64,000 bases of DNA from Actinomadura livida (GTDB lineage Bacteria > Actinomycetota > Actinomycetes > Streptosporangiales > Streptosporangiaceae). The DNA lies in contig NZ_BMRO01000016.1 in the NCBI RefSeq assembly GCF_014648675.1, positions 81,444 to 145,443 of the forward strand. The letters are read 5' to 3'. A program made the translations under genes and the position numbers. This document shows positions 50,391-59,066 of this stretch, piece by piece; positions within the stretch are counted from its first letter, which is position 1, and every line of letters starts with the position of its first letter. Under the pieces are notes generated by a model. The model was not told the origin of the DNA and made no database searches. It was given only the letters and a program-made list of their open reading frames with translations.

Positions 50391-50690
50391 TCAGGCCGTG
50401 CCGCCGAAGATGTCGATCCGCTCGCCCTCGGCAAGGCTGACGATGGCGCGCTTGGTGTCCTTGCGCTTCCCGTAGCCGAACCGCGTGCGCTTGCGCTTGC
50501 CCTGCCGGTTGAGCGTGTTCACGTTCGTCACCTTGACCCCGAACACCGCCTCGACGGCCTGCTTGATCTGCGTCTTGTTGGCGTCCGGGCGGACGATGAA
50601 GGTGTACTTGTTCTCGTCCAGCAGCCCGTAGCTCTTCTCCGAGACGACCGGCGCGATGATGACGTCGCGGGGGTCGGCGATCTTAGTCAT
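50391..50690 (-). CDS. rplW: 50S ribosomal protein uL23
   Basis: The 99-residue product contains DVIIAPVVSEKSYGLLDENK, YTFIVRPDANKTQIKQAVEA and VFGVKVTNVNTLNRQGKRKR. uL23 is the docking site for trigger factor and SRP at the tunnel exit. ATG start at 50690, 12 bases after rplD. Confidence 0.98.
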   Translation of the reverse strand: MTKIADPRDVIIAPVVSEKSYGLLDENKYTFIVRPDANKTQIKQAVEAVFGVKVTNVNTLNRQGKRKRTRFGYGKRKDTKRAIVSLAEGERIDIFGGTA

Positions 50691-50702
50691 GGCAGACCCT
50701 CC

Positions 50703-51305
50703 TTACTTCTTCGCCGCGCGCGAGATGAACTCGTCGTACGCCGCCTTCGTGAAGACGACGTCGTCGTTCACCAGCACGTCGTAGGTGTTGAGCTGGTCGG
50801 AGACGAGCACGTGCACGCTCGGCTCGTTGCGCAGGCTCTTCCAGGTCAGCTCGTCCTCGCGGTCCAGGACCACGAGCACGCGCTTGGCCTCGGTGATGTC
50901 GCGCAGGGCCTTGAGCGCCGTCTTCGTCTTGGGGGCGTCGCCCTCGATGAGGTTGTCGACCACGTGGACCCGGCCGTACCGGGCGCGGTCCGACAGGGCG
51001 CCGCGCAGCGCGGCGGCCTTCATCTTCTTGGGCGTCTTCTGGCCGTAGTCCCGCGGCTGCGGGCCGTGCACGATGCCGCCGCCGGCGAACTGGGGCGCGC
51101 GGGTCGAGCCCTGCCGGGCCCGGCCGGTGCCCTTCTGCCGGTACGGCTTGCGGCCGCCGCCGCGGACCTCGCCGCGGGTCTTGGTGGCGTGGGTGCCCTG
51201 CCGTGCCGCGGCCAGCTGCGCCACCACGACCTGGTGGATCAGCGGCACGCTGGTCTTCGCGTCGAAGACCTCGCCGGGCAGGTCGATGTCGAGCTTGGTC
51301 GTCAC
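50703..51305 (-). CDS. rplD: 50S ribosomal protein uL4
   Basis: The 200-residue product begins at GTG 51305 (VTTKLDIDLPGEVFDAKTSV) and contains TKTRGEVRGGGRKPYRQKGT and GRARQGSTRAPQFAGGGIVH, the loop that enters the tunnel. I chose the GTG because it overlaps the rplC stop (GTGA); the longer frame is an rplC shadow. Confidence 0.97.
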   Translation of the reverse strand: MTTKLDIDLPGEVFDAKTSVPLIHQVVVAQLAAARQGTHATKTRGEVRGGGRKPYRQKGTGRARQGSTRAPQFAGGGIVHGPQPRDYGQKTPKKMKAAALRGALSDRARYGRVHVVDNLIEGDAPKTKTALKALRDITEAKRVLVVLDREDELTWKSLRNEPSVHVLVSDQLNTYDVLVNDDVVFTKAAYDEFISRAAKK

Positions 51306-51952
51306 TTGCCCGTCCCCTTCACTGCGTCGCGGACCAGCACCACGCCGCCGTTGGGACCGGGAACCGCGCCCTTGATCAGCAGCAGGTTCTTCTCCGCGTC
51401 GACGGCGTGGACGGTCAGGTTCTGCACGGTGGTGCGGGCGTTGCCGTGCCGTCCCGCCATGCGGAGGCCCTTGAAGACGCGACCGGGGGTCGCGCAGCCG
51501 CCGATCGAGCCGGGCGAGCGGTGCTTGCGCTGGGTGCCGTGCGAGGCGCCGAGGCCGTGGAAGCCGTGGCGCTTCATGACACCCGCGGTGCCCTTGCCCT
51601 TGCTCGTACCGGTGACGTCGATCTTCTGGCCGGCTTCGAAGACGCTGGCGGTGATCTCCTGGCCGAGTTCGTACTCGGTGGTGTCGTCGGCCCGCAGTTC
51701 GACGAGGTAGCGGCGCGGCGTGACGCCGGCCTTCTCGAAGTGACCCGTGCGCGGCTTGTTCACCTTGCGCGGGTCGATCTGCCCGAACCCGATCTGGACG
51801 GCGGTGTAGCCGTCCTTCTCCTGGTCGCGGATCTGGGTGACGACACACGGCCCGGCCTGGACGACGGTCACCGGAACGATCCGGCCCTCATCGTCGAAGA
51901 CCTGGGTCATGCCGAGCTTCTCGCCCAGGACGCCCTTCCTCTGCTTACTCAT
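51302..51952 (-). CDS. rplC: 50S ribosomal protein uL3
   Basis: The 216-residue product reads QRKGVLGEKLGMTQVFDDEG, contains GVMKRHGFHGLGASHGTQRK with the Gln that is methylated in some bacteria, and RKHRSPGSIGGCATPGRVFK. uL3 reaches towards the peptidyl-transferase centre. ATG at 51952, 15 bases after rpsJ; coupled to rplD. Confidence 0.98.
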   Translation of the reverse strand: MSKQRKGVLGEKLGMTQVFDDEGRIVPVTVVQAGPCVVTQIRDQEKDGYTAVQIGFGQIDPRKVNKPRTGHFEKAGVTPRRYLVELRADDTTEYELGQEITASVFEAGQKIDVTGTSKGKGTAGVMKRHGFHGLGASHGTQRKHRSPGSIGGCATPGRVFKGLRMAGRHGNARTTVQNLTVHAVDAEKNLLLIKGAVPGPNGGVVLVRDAVKGTGK

Positions 51953-51967
51953 CTCTCGGTGCGTCCC

Positions 51968-52276
51968 TTAGAGCTTGATCTCGATGTCGACGCCGGCGGG
52001 AAGGTCGAGCCGCATGAGCGAGTCGACCGTCTTGGGCGTCGGGTCGATGATGTCGATCAACCGCTTGTGCGTGCGCATCTCGAAGTGCTCGCGGCTGTCC
52101 TTGTACTTGTGCGGCGAGCGGATGACGCAGTACACGTTCTTCTCGGTCGGCAGCGGCACCGGGCCCGCGACCTTGGCGCCCGTCCGCGTCACCGTCTCAA
52201 CGATCTTCTTCGCGGAGGTGTCGATGACCTCGTGGTCGTAGGCCTTGAGCCGGATGCGGATCTTCTGTCCCGCCAT
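51968..52276 (-). CDS. rpsJ: 30S ribosomal protein uS10
   Basis: The 102-residue product begins MAGQKIRIRLKAYDHEVIDT and contains PLPTEKNVYCVIRSPHKYKD and SREHFEMRTHKRLIDIIDPT, the uS10 signature. It is the first gene of the S10 operon. The 110-base gap to tuf contains a strong hairpin and should contain or follow the S10 promoter. Confidence 0.98.
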   Translation of the reverse strand: MAGQKIRIRLKAYDHEVIDTSAKKIVETVTRTGAKVAGPVPLPTEKNVYCVIRSPHKYKDSREHFEMRTHKRLIDIIDPTPKTVDSLMRLDLPAGVDIEIKL

Positions 52277-52330
52277 GGTGGCCTCGGTGTCCTTTGCTGT
52301 AGTGCCGCTGTTTTCTTCGGTGATCGTGGT

Positions 52331-52373
52331 GCGGCGGCCCGGCTTCGGGTTTCCCCGGCGGCCGGGCCGCCGC
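52331..52373 (-). terminator. Hairpin after tuf, before rpsJ transcript reads on
   Basis: GCGGCGGCCCGGC (52331-52343) pairs perfectly over 13 bp with GCCGGGCCGCCGC (52361-52373); the 17-base loop is itself GC-rich. On the - strand it lies just downstream of the tuf stop (52387) and upstream of rpsJ. No T-run follows. It is the likely end of the str operon. Confidence 0.7.
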
Positions 52374-52386
52374 GACTACGAGGGTG

Positions 52387-53580
52387 CTACTTGATGATCT
52401 TGGTGACGCGACCCGAGCCGACGGTCCGGCCACCCTCGCGGATGGCGAATTTCAGGCCCTCCTCCATGGCGACCGGCTGGATCAGCTCGACCTTCATTTC
52501 GGTGTTGTCGCTCGGCATGACCATCTCGGTGCCCTCGGGGAGGGTGACGACGCCGGTCACGTCCGTGGTCCGGAAGTAGAACTGCGGACGGTAGTTGTTG
52601 AAGAACGGCGTGTGCCGCCCGCCCTCGTCCTTGGACAGGATGTAGACCTGAGCCTCGAACTCGGTGTGCGGGGTCGTGGTGCCCGGCTTGATGACGCACT
52701 GGCCGCGCTCGACGTCCTCGCGCTTGATGCCGCGCAGGAGCAGGCCGACGTTGTCGCCCGCCTGGCCCTGGTCGAGCAGCTTGCGGAACATCTCGACGCC
52801 GGTGACCGTGGTGGTCGTCGACTTCTCCTTGATGCCGATGATGTCGACGGTCTCGTTGACGTTGACGACACCGCGCTCGACGCGGCCGGTGACGACCGTG
52901 CCGCGGCCGGTGATCGAGAAGACGTCCTCGATCGGCATCAGGAACGGCTTGTCGACGTCGCGCACCGGCTCCGGCACGTTCTCGTCGACGGCGGTCATCA
53001 GCTCGACGATCTTCTCGGACCACGCCTCGTCGCCCTGCAGCGCCTGGTAGGCGGAGACGCGGATGACCGGGAGGTCGTCGCCCGGGAACTCGTACTCGGT
53101 GAGCAGCTCGCGGACCTCGAGCTCGACGAGCTCCAGGATCTCCTCGTCGTCCACCATGTCGCACTTGTTCAGCGCGACGACGATGTAGGGGACGCCGACC
53201 TGGCGGGCCAGGAGCACGTGCTCCTTGGTCTGCGGCATCGGGCCGTCGGTCGCGGCGACCACCAGGATGGCGCCGTCCATCTGCGCTGCACCGGTGATCA
53301 TGTTCTTGATGTAGTCGGCGTGCCCCGGGCAGTCGACGTGCGCGTAGTGGCGGGCCTCGGTCTGGTACTCGACGTGCGAGATCGAGATCGTGATACCGCG
53401 CTCGCGCTCCTCCGGCGCCTTGTCGATGTCCTCGAACGGCGTGAAGGGGTTGAGGTCCGGGTACTTGTCGTGGAGCACCTTGGTGATCGCCGCGGTAAGC
53501 GTGGTCTTACCGTGGTCGATGTGTCCAATGGTGCCGATGTTCACGTGCGGCTTCGTCCGCTCGAACTTGGCCTTCGCCAC
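52387..53580 (-). CDS. tuf: Elongation factor Tu
   Basis: The 397-residue GTPase begins (GTG start) AKAKFERTKPHVNIGTIGHI and has G1 GHIDHGKT, G3 DCPGHADY, G4 NKCD and G5 in VSAYQ, followed by domains 2 and 3 (GRGTVVTGRVERG, then PHTEFEAQVYIL and GRTVGSGRVTKIIK). It delivers aminoacyl-tRNA to the ribosome. It follows fusA by 81 bases in the str operon. No second tuf copy is seen in the window. Confidence 0.99.
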   Translation of the reverse strand: MAKAKFERTKPHVNIGTIGHIDHGKTTLTAAITKVLHDKYPDLNPFTPFEDIDKAPEERERGITISISHVEYQTEARHYAHVDCPGHADYIKNMITGAAQMDGAILVVAATDGPMPQTKEHVLLARQVGVPYIVVALNKCDMVDDEEILELVELEVRELLTEYEFPGDDLPVIRVSAYQALQGDEAWSEKIVELMTAVDENVPEPVRDVDKPFLMPIEDVFSITGRGTVVTGRVERGVVNVNETVDIIGIKEKSTTTTVTGVEMFRKLLDQGQAGDNVGLLLRGIKREDVERGQCVIKPGTTTPHTEFEAQVYILSKDEGGRHTPFFNNYRPQFYFRTTDVTGVVTLPEGTEMVMPSDNTEMKVELIQPVAMEEGLKFAIREGGRTVGSGRVTKIIK

Positions 53581-53661
53581 TGGTTGCTCCTTGTTGCGAT
53601 CCTCGGCCGTTAGACGACCGCTTCGATGTAGGTCCTGGTGATCTGAGGGCAGGCCCGGGTC

Positions 53662-55773
53662 TTATTCGCCCCGCGCCTTGGCGATGATCTCCTGCGCGAC
53701 GTTCGTGGGAACCTCGGCGTAGGAGTCGAACTGCATGGTGAAGACAGCCCGGCCCTGGGTCTTGCTTCGCAGATCACCCACGTAGCCGAACATCTCGGAC
53801 AGGGGCACGAGCGCCTTGATGACGCGCATGCCGTGCCGCTCGTCCATGGACTGGACCTGACCGCGGCGGCTGTTGAGGTCGCCGATCACGTCGCCCATGT
53901 TCTCCTCGGGCGTGGTGACCTCGACCGCCATCATCGGCTCCAGCAGCCTGGGGGACGCCTTGCGGGCGGCCTCCTTGAAAGCCATGGAACCGGCGACCTT
54001 GAACGCCATCTCCGAGGAGTCGACCTCGTGGTAGGCGCCGTCCTGCAGGGTGACCTTGACGCCCACCATCGGGTAGCCGGCGAGGACACCGAACTCCGCG
54101 GCCTCCTGGCAGCCCGCGTCGACCGACGGGATGTACTCCCGCGGGATGCGGCCACCGGTGACCTTGTTCTCGAACTCGTACGCGTCGGACCCGCCGCCGA
54201 GCGGCTCCAGGTCGATGATCACGCGGCCGAACTGGCCGGAGCCGCCCGTCTGCTTCTTGTGGGTGTACTCGACCTTCTGGACCTTCTTGCCGATCGTCTC
54301 GCGGTAGGCGACCTGCGGCTTGCCGACGTTCGCCTCGACCTTGAACTCGCGCTTCATCCGGTCGACGAGGATCTCCAGGTGGAGCTCGCCCATGCCCGAG
54401 ATGACGGTCTGGCCGGTGTCCTCGTCCGTGCGGACCTGGAAGGACGGGTCCTCCTCGGCCAGCCGCTGGATCGCGGTGCCCAGCTTCTGCTGGTCGGCCT
54501 TGGTCTTCGGCTCGATCGCGACGGAGATGACCGGCGCCGGGAAGTTCATCGACTCCAGCACGATCGGGTTCTTGTCGTCGGAGAGCGTCTCACCGGTGGT
54601 GGTCTGCTTGAGGCCCATCACCGCGACGATGTCCCCGGCGCCCGCGCGCTCGATCTCGGTGCGCTTGTTGGCGTGCATCCGGTAGATCTTGCCGACGCGC
54701 TCCTTGCGCTCCTTGACGGAGTTCATCACGTTCGACCCGGACTCCAGCACGCCCGAGTAGACGCGCACGAAGGTGAGCTTGCCCAGGTGCGGGTCGCTCG
54801 CGATCTTGAACGCCAGCGCGGAGAACGGCTCGTCCTCGCTCGGCTTGCGCGTGAGCGTCTGCCCCTCGTCGCGGACGGCGTGGCCCTCGATGGCCTCGAC
54901 GTCCAGCGGGGAGGGCAGGTACCGGACGATCGCGTCCAGGAGCGGCTGCACGCCCTTGTTCTTGAAGGCCGTGCCGCACAGCACCGGGGTGAGCTTGGCG
55001 GCGATCGTCGCGCGGCGGATGCCGGCGTAGAGCTGCTCCACGGTGGGCTCCTCGCCCTCCAGGTACAGCTCCATGATCTCGTCGTCGTTCTCGGCGAGCG
55101 TCTCGACCATCTTGTCGTGGTGCTCGCGCGCCGTGTCGACGTGCGTCTCGGGGATGTCGACGACGTCGTACATCTCGCCGAGCTTGGCCTCTTCGTTCCA
55201 GACGAGGGCCTTCATCCGCACCAGGTCGATGACGCCCTTGAAGTCGGCCTCGGCGCCGATCGGCAGCTGCAGCGGCAGCGGCGTCGCGTTGAGCCGGTTC
55301 TCGATCATGTCGACGCAGCGGTGGAACTCCGCGCCGACACGGTCCAGCTTGTTGACGAAGCACATGCGGGGCACGTTGTACCGGTCGGCCTGGCGCCACA
55401 CCGTCTCGGACTGGGGCTCCACGCCGGCGACACCGTCGAACACGGCGACGGCGCCGTCGAGCACCCGCAGGTTGCGCTCCACCTCGACGGTGAAGTCGAC
55501 GTGCCCCGGGGTGTCGATGATGTTGATGGTGTGGTCGGCGTCGTCCACGGACCAGTGGCAGGTGGTGGCGGCGGAGGTGATGGTGATCCCCCGCTCCTGC
55601 TCCTGCTCCATCCAGTCCATCGTGGCGGCGCCGTCGTGGACCTCGCCGATCTTGTAGCTGATACCCGTGTAGTACAGGATCCGCTCGGTCGTCGTGGTCT
55701 TGCCCGCGTCGATATGGGCCATGATCCCGATGTTGCGGACCTTGGCCAGGTCTACACCGGTTTTGGTAGCCAC
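53662..55773 (-). CDS. fusA: Elongation factor G
   Basis: The 703-residue translocase starts at GTG 55773 (VATKTGVDLAKVRNIGIMAH) and has G1 AHIDAGKTTTTER, the switch I RGITITSAATTC, G3 DTPGHVDF and G4 NKLD. The C-terminal half has GRVIIDLEPLGGG, YPMVGVKVTLQDG and YVGDLRSKTQGRAVFTMQF. The longer frame to 55980 overlaps rpsG and was rejected. Length fits family and position between rpsG and tuf is standard. Confidence 0.98.
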   Translation of the reverse strand: MATKTGVDLAKVRNIGIMAHIDAGKTTTTERILYYTGISYKIGEVHDGAATMDWMEQEQERGITITSAATTCHWSVDDADHTINIIDTPGHVDFTVEVERNLRVLDGAVAVFDGVAGVEPQSETVWRQADRYNVPRMCFVNKLDRVGAEFHRCVDMIENRLNATPLPLQLPIGAEADFKGVIDLVRMKALVWNEEAKLGEMYDVVDIPETHVDTAREHHDKMVETLAENDDEIMELYLEGEEPTVEQLYAGIRRATIAAKLTPVLCGTAFKNKGVQPLLDAIVRYLPSPLDVEAIEGHAVRDEGQTLTRKPSEDEPFSALAFKIASDPHLGKLTFVRVYSGVLESGSNVMNSVKERKERVGKIYRMHANKRTEIERAGAGDIVAVMGLKQTTTGETLSDDKNPIVLESMNFPAPVISVAIEPKTKADQQKLGTAIQRLAEEDPSFQVRTDEDTGQTVISGMGELHLEILVDRMKREFKVEANVGKPQVAYRETIGKKVQKVEYTHKKQTGGSGQFGRVIIDLEPLGGGSDAYEFENKVTGGRIPREYIPSVDAGCQEAAEFGVLAGYPMVGVKVTLQDGAYHEVDSSEMAFKVAGSMAFKEAARKASPRLLEPMMAVEVTTPEENMGDVIGDLNSRRGQVQSMDERHGMRVIKALVPLSEMFGYVGDLRSKTQGRAVFTMQFDSYAEVPTNVAQEIIAKARGE

Positions 55774-55814
55774 TGTCGTCCTCGCGTCGTCTCGTCGTTG
55801 CAGTTCCGCCGGGA

Positions 55815-56285
55815 TTACCAGCGGTAGTGGGCGAAGGCCTTGTTGGACTCCGCCATCTTGTGCGTGTCCTCGCGCTTCTTGACAGACGCGCCAAGACCGT
55901 TGCTGGCGTCGAGCAGCTCGTTCATCAGCCGCTCGGTCATGGTCTTCTCGCGGCGCTGCCGGGCGTACACCACCAGCCACCGCAGGGCGAGCGTGGTGCT
56001 GCGGGCCGGCCGCACCTCGACGGGGACCTGGTAGGTCGCGCCACCGACGCGGCGGCTGCGGACCTCCAGGGTGGGCTTGACGTTGTCCAGGGCGCGCTTG
56101 AGCGTGACGACCGGGTCGTTGCCGGTCTTCTCGCGTGCGCCCTCCAGGGCGTCGTACACGATGCTCTGCGCGATCGAACGCTTGCCGTCCAGGAGAATCT
56201 TGTTGATGAGCGCGGTGACCAGCGGCGAGTTGTACACCGGGTCAGCGATCAGCTGGCGCTTGCCAGCGGGGCCCTTGCGCGGCAT
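55815..56285 (-). CDS. rpsG: 30S ribosomal protein uS7
   Basis: The 156-residue product begins MPRKGPAGKRQLIADPVYNS and contains NKILLDGKRSIAQSIVYDAL, GGATYQVPVEVRPARSTTLA and RLMNELLDASNGLGASVKKR. It organises the 3' domain of 16S rRNA. The ATG overlaps the rpsL stop by one base. In E. coli S7 represses the str operon, possible here as well. Confidence 0.98.
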   Translation of the reverse strand: MPRKGPAGKRQLIADPVYNSPLVTALINKILLDGKRSIAQSIVYDALEGAREKTGNDPVVTLKRALDNVKPTLEVRSRRVGGATYQVPVEVRPARSTTLALRWLVVYARQRREKTMTERLMNELLDASNGLGASVKKREDTHKMAESNKAFAHYRW

Positions 56286-56659
56286 CAGCTCTTCTCCTTC
56301 TTCGCGCCGTACTTGCTGCGCGCCTGCTTGCGGTTGCGAACGCCCTGGGTGTCGAGCGAACCGCGGATGATCTTGTAGCGAACACCCGGGAGGTCCTTCA
56401 CACGTCCGCCGCGCACGAGCACGATCGAGTGCTCCTGGAGGTTGTGCCCGACACCGGGGATGTAGGCCGTGACCTCGATCCCGCTGGTCAGCCGGACACG
56501 GGCGACCTTGCGCAGCGCGGAGTTCGGCTTCTTGGGCGTCGTGGTGTAGACGCGCGTGCAGACGCCCCGCCGCTGGGGGCTCTCCTTCAGCGCGGGCGTC
56601 TTGTTCTTGGTCACCTTGTCCGTCCGGCCCTTTCGGACCAGCTGCTGGATCGTGGGCAC
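56285..56659 (-). CDS. rpsL: 30S ribosomal protein uS12
   Basis: The 124-residue product begins at GTG 56659 (PTIQQLVRKGRTDKVTKNKT) and contains RVYTTTPKKPNSALRKVARV and GRVKDLPGVRYKIIRG. Both lysines linked to streptomycin resistance (in TTTPKKPNS and in GRVKDLPG) are the wild-type residue. It is the first gene of the str operon. The rpoB-rpoC pair usually found upstream in related bacteria is not here. Confidence 0.98.
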   Translation of the reverse strand: MPTIQQLVRKGRTDKVTKNKTPALKESPQRRGVCTRVYTTTPKKPNSALRKVARVRLTSGIEVTAYIPGVGHNLQEHSIVLVRGGRVKDLPGVRYKIIRGSLDTQGVRNRKQARSKYGAKKEKS

Positions 56660-57243
56660 CGCGTCTCCGTCTTCCTCGTACCGAGCCGGTAAGTCTTCAT
56701 CGCTGCAATCACCACCTCAGGCGAGGCTGTGACCTGCCGGTTTCCCGACCTCTCCGACCCACGCGGTCGGGCGTGTCGCCGCCTCACGGAAATACCACCC
56801 GCGCGAAACCGACACAGACCGCCCGGCCCAAAAGGGGCCGAATCAAGCCGGGGAGTCGAATCTCTTCCACCCGGCGTCCCGGCGGCCGAGACCACCAAGC
56901 CCGCCGACGACGGAAAAGACCCATTGGATGCGGCGCTGGGGCTGGCCTGACTGGACCTCGCCGACGCACACGCATAGCCACCCGCACACAGCGGGCACAA
57001 GTGAAGAGGTTACCGACCGCCGAGCCAAAGTGCAAAATGAGGAGCGCACTACAGCGGGCCGCCGTCCGGCGCAAGCCCGCGAGGCCTTGAACGCCTTGTA
57101 TCCCCGGGATTTACAACGCCCGGGCGCCCGCGGACGTTCCCGCCGGTGAGGCGGGAAGACCCGTCGGCATTGTGTCCTACGTCCCCGCGGTTGGGGAAGA
57201 GTTGGACCGGCTTTTACGCCGGTCCAGAAGGTCCAACCGGTCG
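56660..57243 (-). promoter_or_regulatory. 584-base intergenic region upstream of rpsL
   Basis: No credible gene. An imperfect palindrome TTGTATCCCCGGGATTTACA (57096-57115) is centred on CCCGGG. A possible promoter pair on the - strand is TTGCGC and TAGTGC 17 bases apart (about 57075-57047). The region must carry the str-operon promoter and may encode a long leader. Confidence 0.4.
57203..57226 (-). terminator. Hairpin after the tail-anchored Pro/Gln-rich protein gene
   Basis: TGGACCGGC (57203-57211) pairs perfectly with GCCGGTCCA (57218-57226) around the loop TTTTAC, 18 bases past the stop codon at 57244. On the - strand AACTCTTCC follows. It probably isolates this gene from the str operon. 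Confidence 0.6.
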
Positions 57244-58824
57244 TTACAGGACGAAGGCCACGACCACCACCACGAGGATGACCACCACGGCGACGACTCC
57301 GCAGATGAGCAGGAGCATGTTCTTGCCGCCCTTGCCCTTGCCCTCCTCGCCCGTCCCGTAGGCGGGCTGCTGGCCGTACTGTCCCTGCTGACCGTACTGC
57401 GCGGGCTGGCCGGGCTGGCCGGGCTGGCCATAGGCCTGCTGCTGGCCGTACTGCTGCTGGCCCTGGGCCTGGCCGGGCTGCTCGCCGGGCTGGCCGTACT
57501 GCTGGCCGTACCCCTGCTGCTGCGCCTGCTGGCCGTAGGGCTGCTGCTGACCGTACTGCTGCTGCTCACCGGGCTGGCCGGGCTGGCCGCCGTACTGCTC
57601 CGGCTGGCCGAAGCCGCGCTGCGCCTCGGGCTGGCCGAAGCCCTGCTGCTGCCCGTACTGCTGGCCGCCCTGCTGCTGGGCCTGGCCGCCCCACTGCTGC
57701 TGGCCGATGTCCATCCGGGTGTGCTCGGCCATGCCCTGCTGCTCGGCCGCCCCCGGCGACTCGGCGCGGCCCTGGGACGGGTCGAACACCTCGGTCGCCC
57801 GCGAGTCCTCCGCGCCGCCGGCCTCGGCCGGGGGACGGTACAGGTCCTCCACCGGGTTGCCGGTCGGCTGCGAGCCCGCGCCGTAGCCGGACTCGGGCGG
57901 CGGCACCATCATCGTCCGCTCGCTGTCGACCTGGCCGGGCTGTCCCGGCTGACCGGGCCGGGCGCCGCCGGGCTGCGACGACTCCGGCGACCACGGCTCG
58001 GGCGTGGACGGCGGCGTCGGCGCCTGCCACGGCTCGGCCGGGGGCTCCTGCTTGCGCTCGGGGCCGGTCGCGACCGGGATGTCGGTGCCGGGCGACCAGT
58101 GCAGCGTCGCCTGGTCGTCCACGACGGGTCGCTGCCGCTCCCCCTCCGGCGCGGCCGCGCCGGGGCCGGGGACGATGAGCGTGCGGTCCTCCTGCGGCTG
58201 CTCGGGCTGCGCCTGCGGCTGCTGCGGCTGCTCGGCGGGCTGGCCGCCGTACGGGGGCTGCGCCGCGGGCGGCTGCCCGTACTGCGGCTGCTCCTGCGGG
58301 CTGCCGTGCACCGGCTGCTGCGGGTACCCGGGCTGCTGCCCGTACGGCGGCGGCTGCTGGCCGTACTGGGGCTGCTCCGGCTGCTGGCCGTAACCGGGCT
58401 GGGGCTGCCCGTACTGCGGCTGCTCGCCCGGCGGGACGTACTGGTCTTGCGAGGGCGGGTACCCGCCGGGGGCGGGCGGCCCGCCGTACGGCGGCTGACC
58501 CGCGGGCGGCTGCCCGTACTGGGGCTGCTCCTGCGGGCCGCCGAACGGCGGCGGGGGCGGGGGCGCCGAGGGCTGCTCGCCGTACTGCTGGATCGGCTGC
58601 TCGACCATCGTGGGCGGCGGCGGAGGCGGGGCCTGGCGCTCGTCCTCGCGCGGCTCCTGCCACTGCTCCGGCGGCGGGGTGCCGCCCAGCTGCGGAGCGC
58701 CGAACACCACGGTCCGGTCGCCCATCGGCCGGGCCGGGGGCTCCTGGCCCTCCGGCGGCCTGGGCTGGCCCTCGTCCTCCGGCAACGGCCGCTGCGGTCC
58801 CTGCGTGCCGTCATTCTCGGTCAT
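57244..58824 (-). CDS. Tail-anchored Pro/Gln/Gly-rich protein with repeated RT motifs
   Basis: Function unknown. The 526-residue product is almost wholly disordered: QYGQP, PPYGGQP and GQPGQPG repeats. It ends in one 24-residue helix (LLLICGVVAVVVILVVVVVA) with a lysine-rich stretch before it (GKGKGGK), so it is anchored by its tail with the long arm in the cytoplasm. Four short motifs break the repeats: DRTVVF at 36-41, DRTLIV at 213-218, ERTMMV at 302-307 and RATEVF at 342-347. They look like threonine-kinase or FHA-docking sites, but this is inference. ATG start at 58824. Confidence 0.75.
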   Translation of the reverse strand: MTENDGTQGPQRPLPEDEGQPRPPEGQEPPARPMGDRTVVFGAPQLGGTPPPEQWQEPREDERQAPPPPPPTMVEQPIQQYGEQPSAPPPPPPFGGPQEQPQYGQPPAGQPPYGGPPAPGGYPPSQDQYVPPGEQPQYGQPQPGYGQQPEQPQYGQQPPPYGQQPGYPQQPVHGSPQEQPQYGQPPAAQPPYGGQPAEQPQQPQAQPEQPQEDRTLIVPGPGAAAPEGERQRPVVDDQATLHWSPGTDIPVATGPERKQEPPAEPWQAPTPPSTPEPWSPESSQPGGARPGQPGQPGQVDSERTMMVPPPESGYGAGSQPTGNPVEDLYRPPAEAGGAEDSRATEVFDPSQGRAESPGAAEQQGMAEHTRMDIGQQQWGGQAQQQGGQQYGQQQGFGQPEAQRGFGQPEQYGGQPGQPGEQQQYGQQQPYGQQAQQQGYGQQYGQPGEQPGQAQGQQQYGQQQAYGQPGQPGQPAQYGQQGQYGQQPAYGTGEEGKGKGGKNMLLLICGVVAVVVILVVVVVAFVL

Positions 58825-59066
58825 CGTCGGGCTCCTTCAGCGCCGTCGTCCCGGGACTCCCCCGGCTCCCGGAAGTTCAGAAGCGCGCGGCGCATAACAC
58901 GGCCTCCGAACCTTGTCACCCATGTCCCCACGTGGCGGTCTCACCATGCGCGGGCGTTTCCGACCCCAGACTGCCCCGACCGCCAGCGGTATCGCAAATC
59001 ACCATCTGTAGACGCAGGCCGTGCCTGGAACGTTCAGCTCCCGGCGGTACCGGCTTGCGCGTCCTG

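Noticed and set aside
52384..53613. Open frame opposite tuf
   Set aside because: Shadow of EF-Tu; no ribosome-binding site and no family pattern.
53833..55827. Long + strand open frame (664 codons) opposite fusA
   Set aside because: Shadow of fusA; residues such as repeated LDRHHRL are the complement of conserved EF-G codons.
56773..57090. Small frames in the rpsL upstream region as genes
   Set aside because: No ribosome-binding site, Arg/Pro/Lys-rich random-looking sequence, no family.
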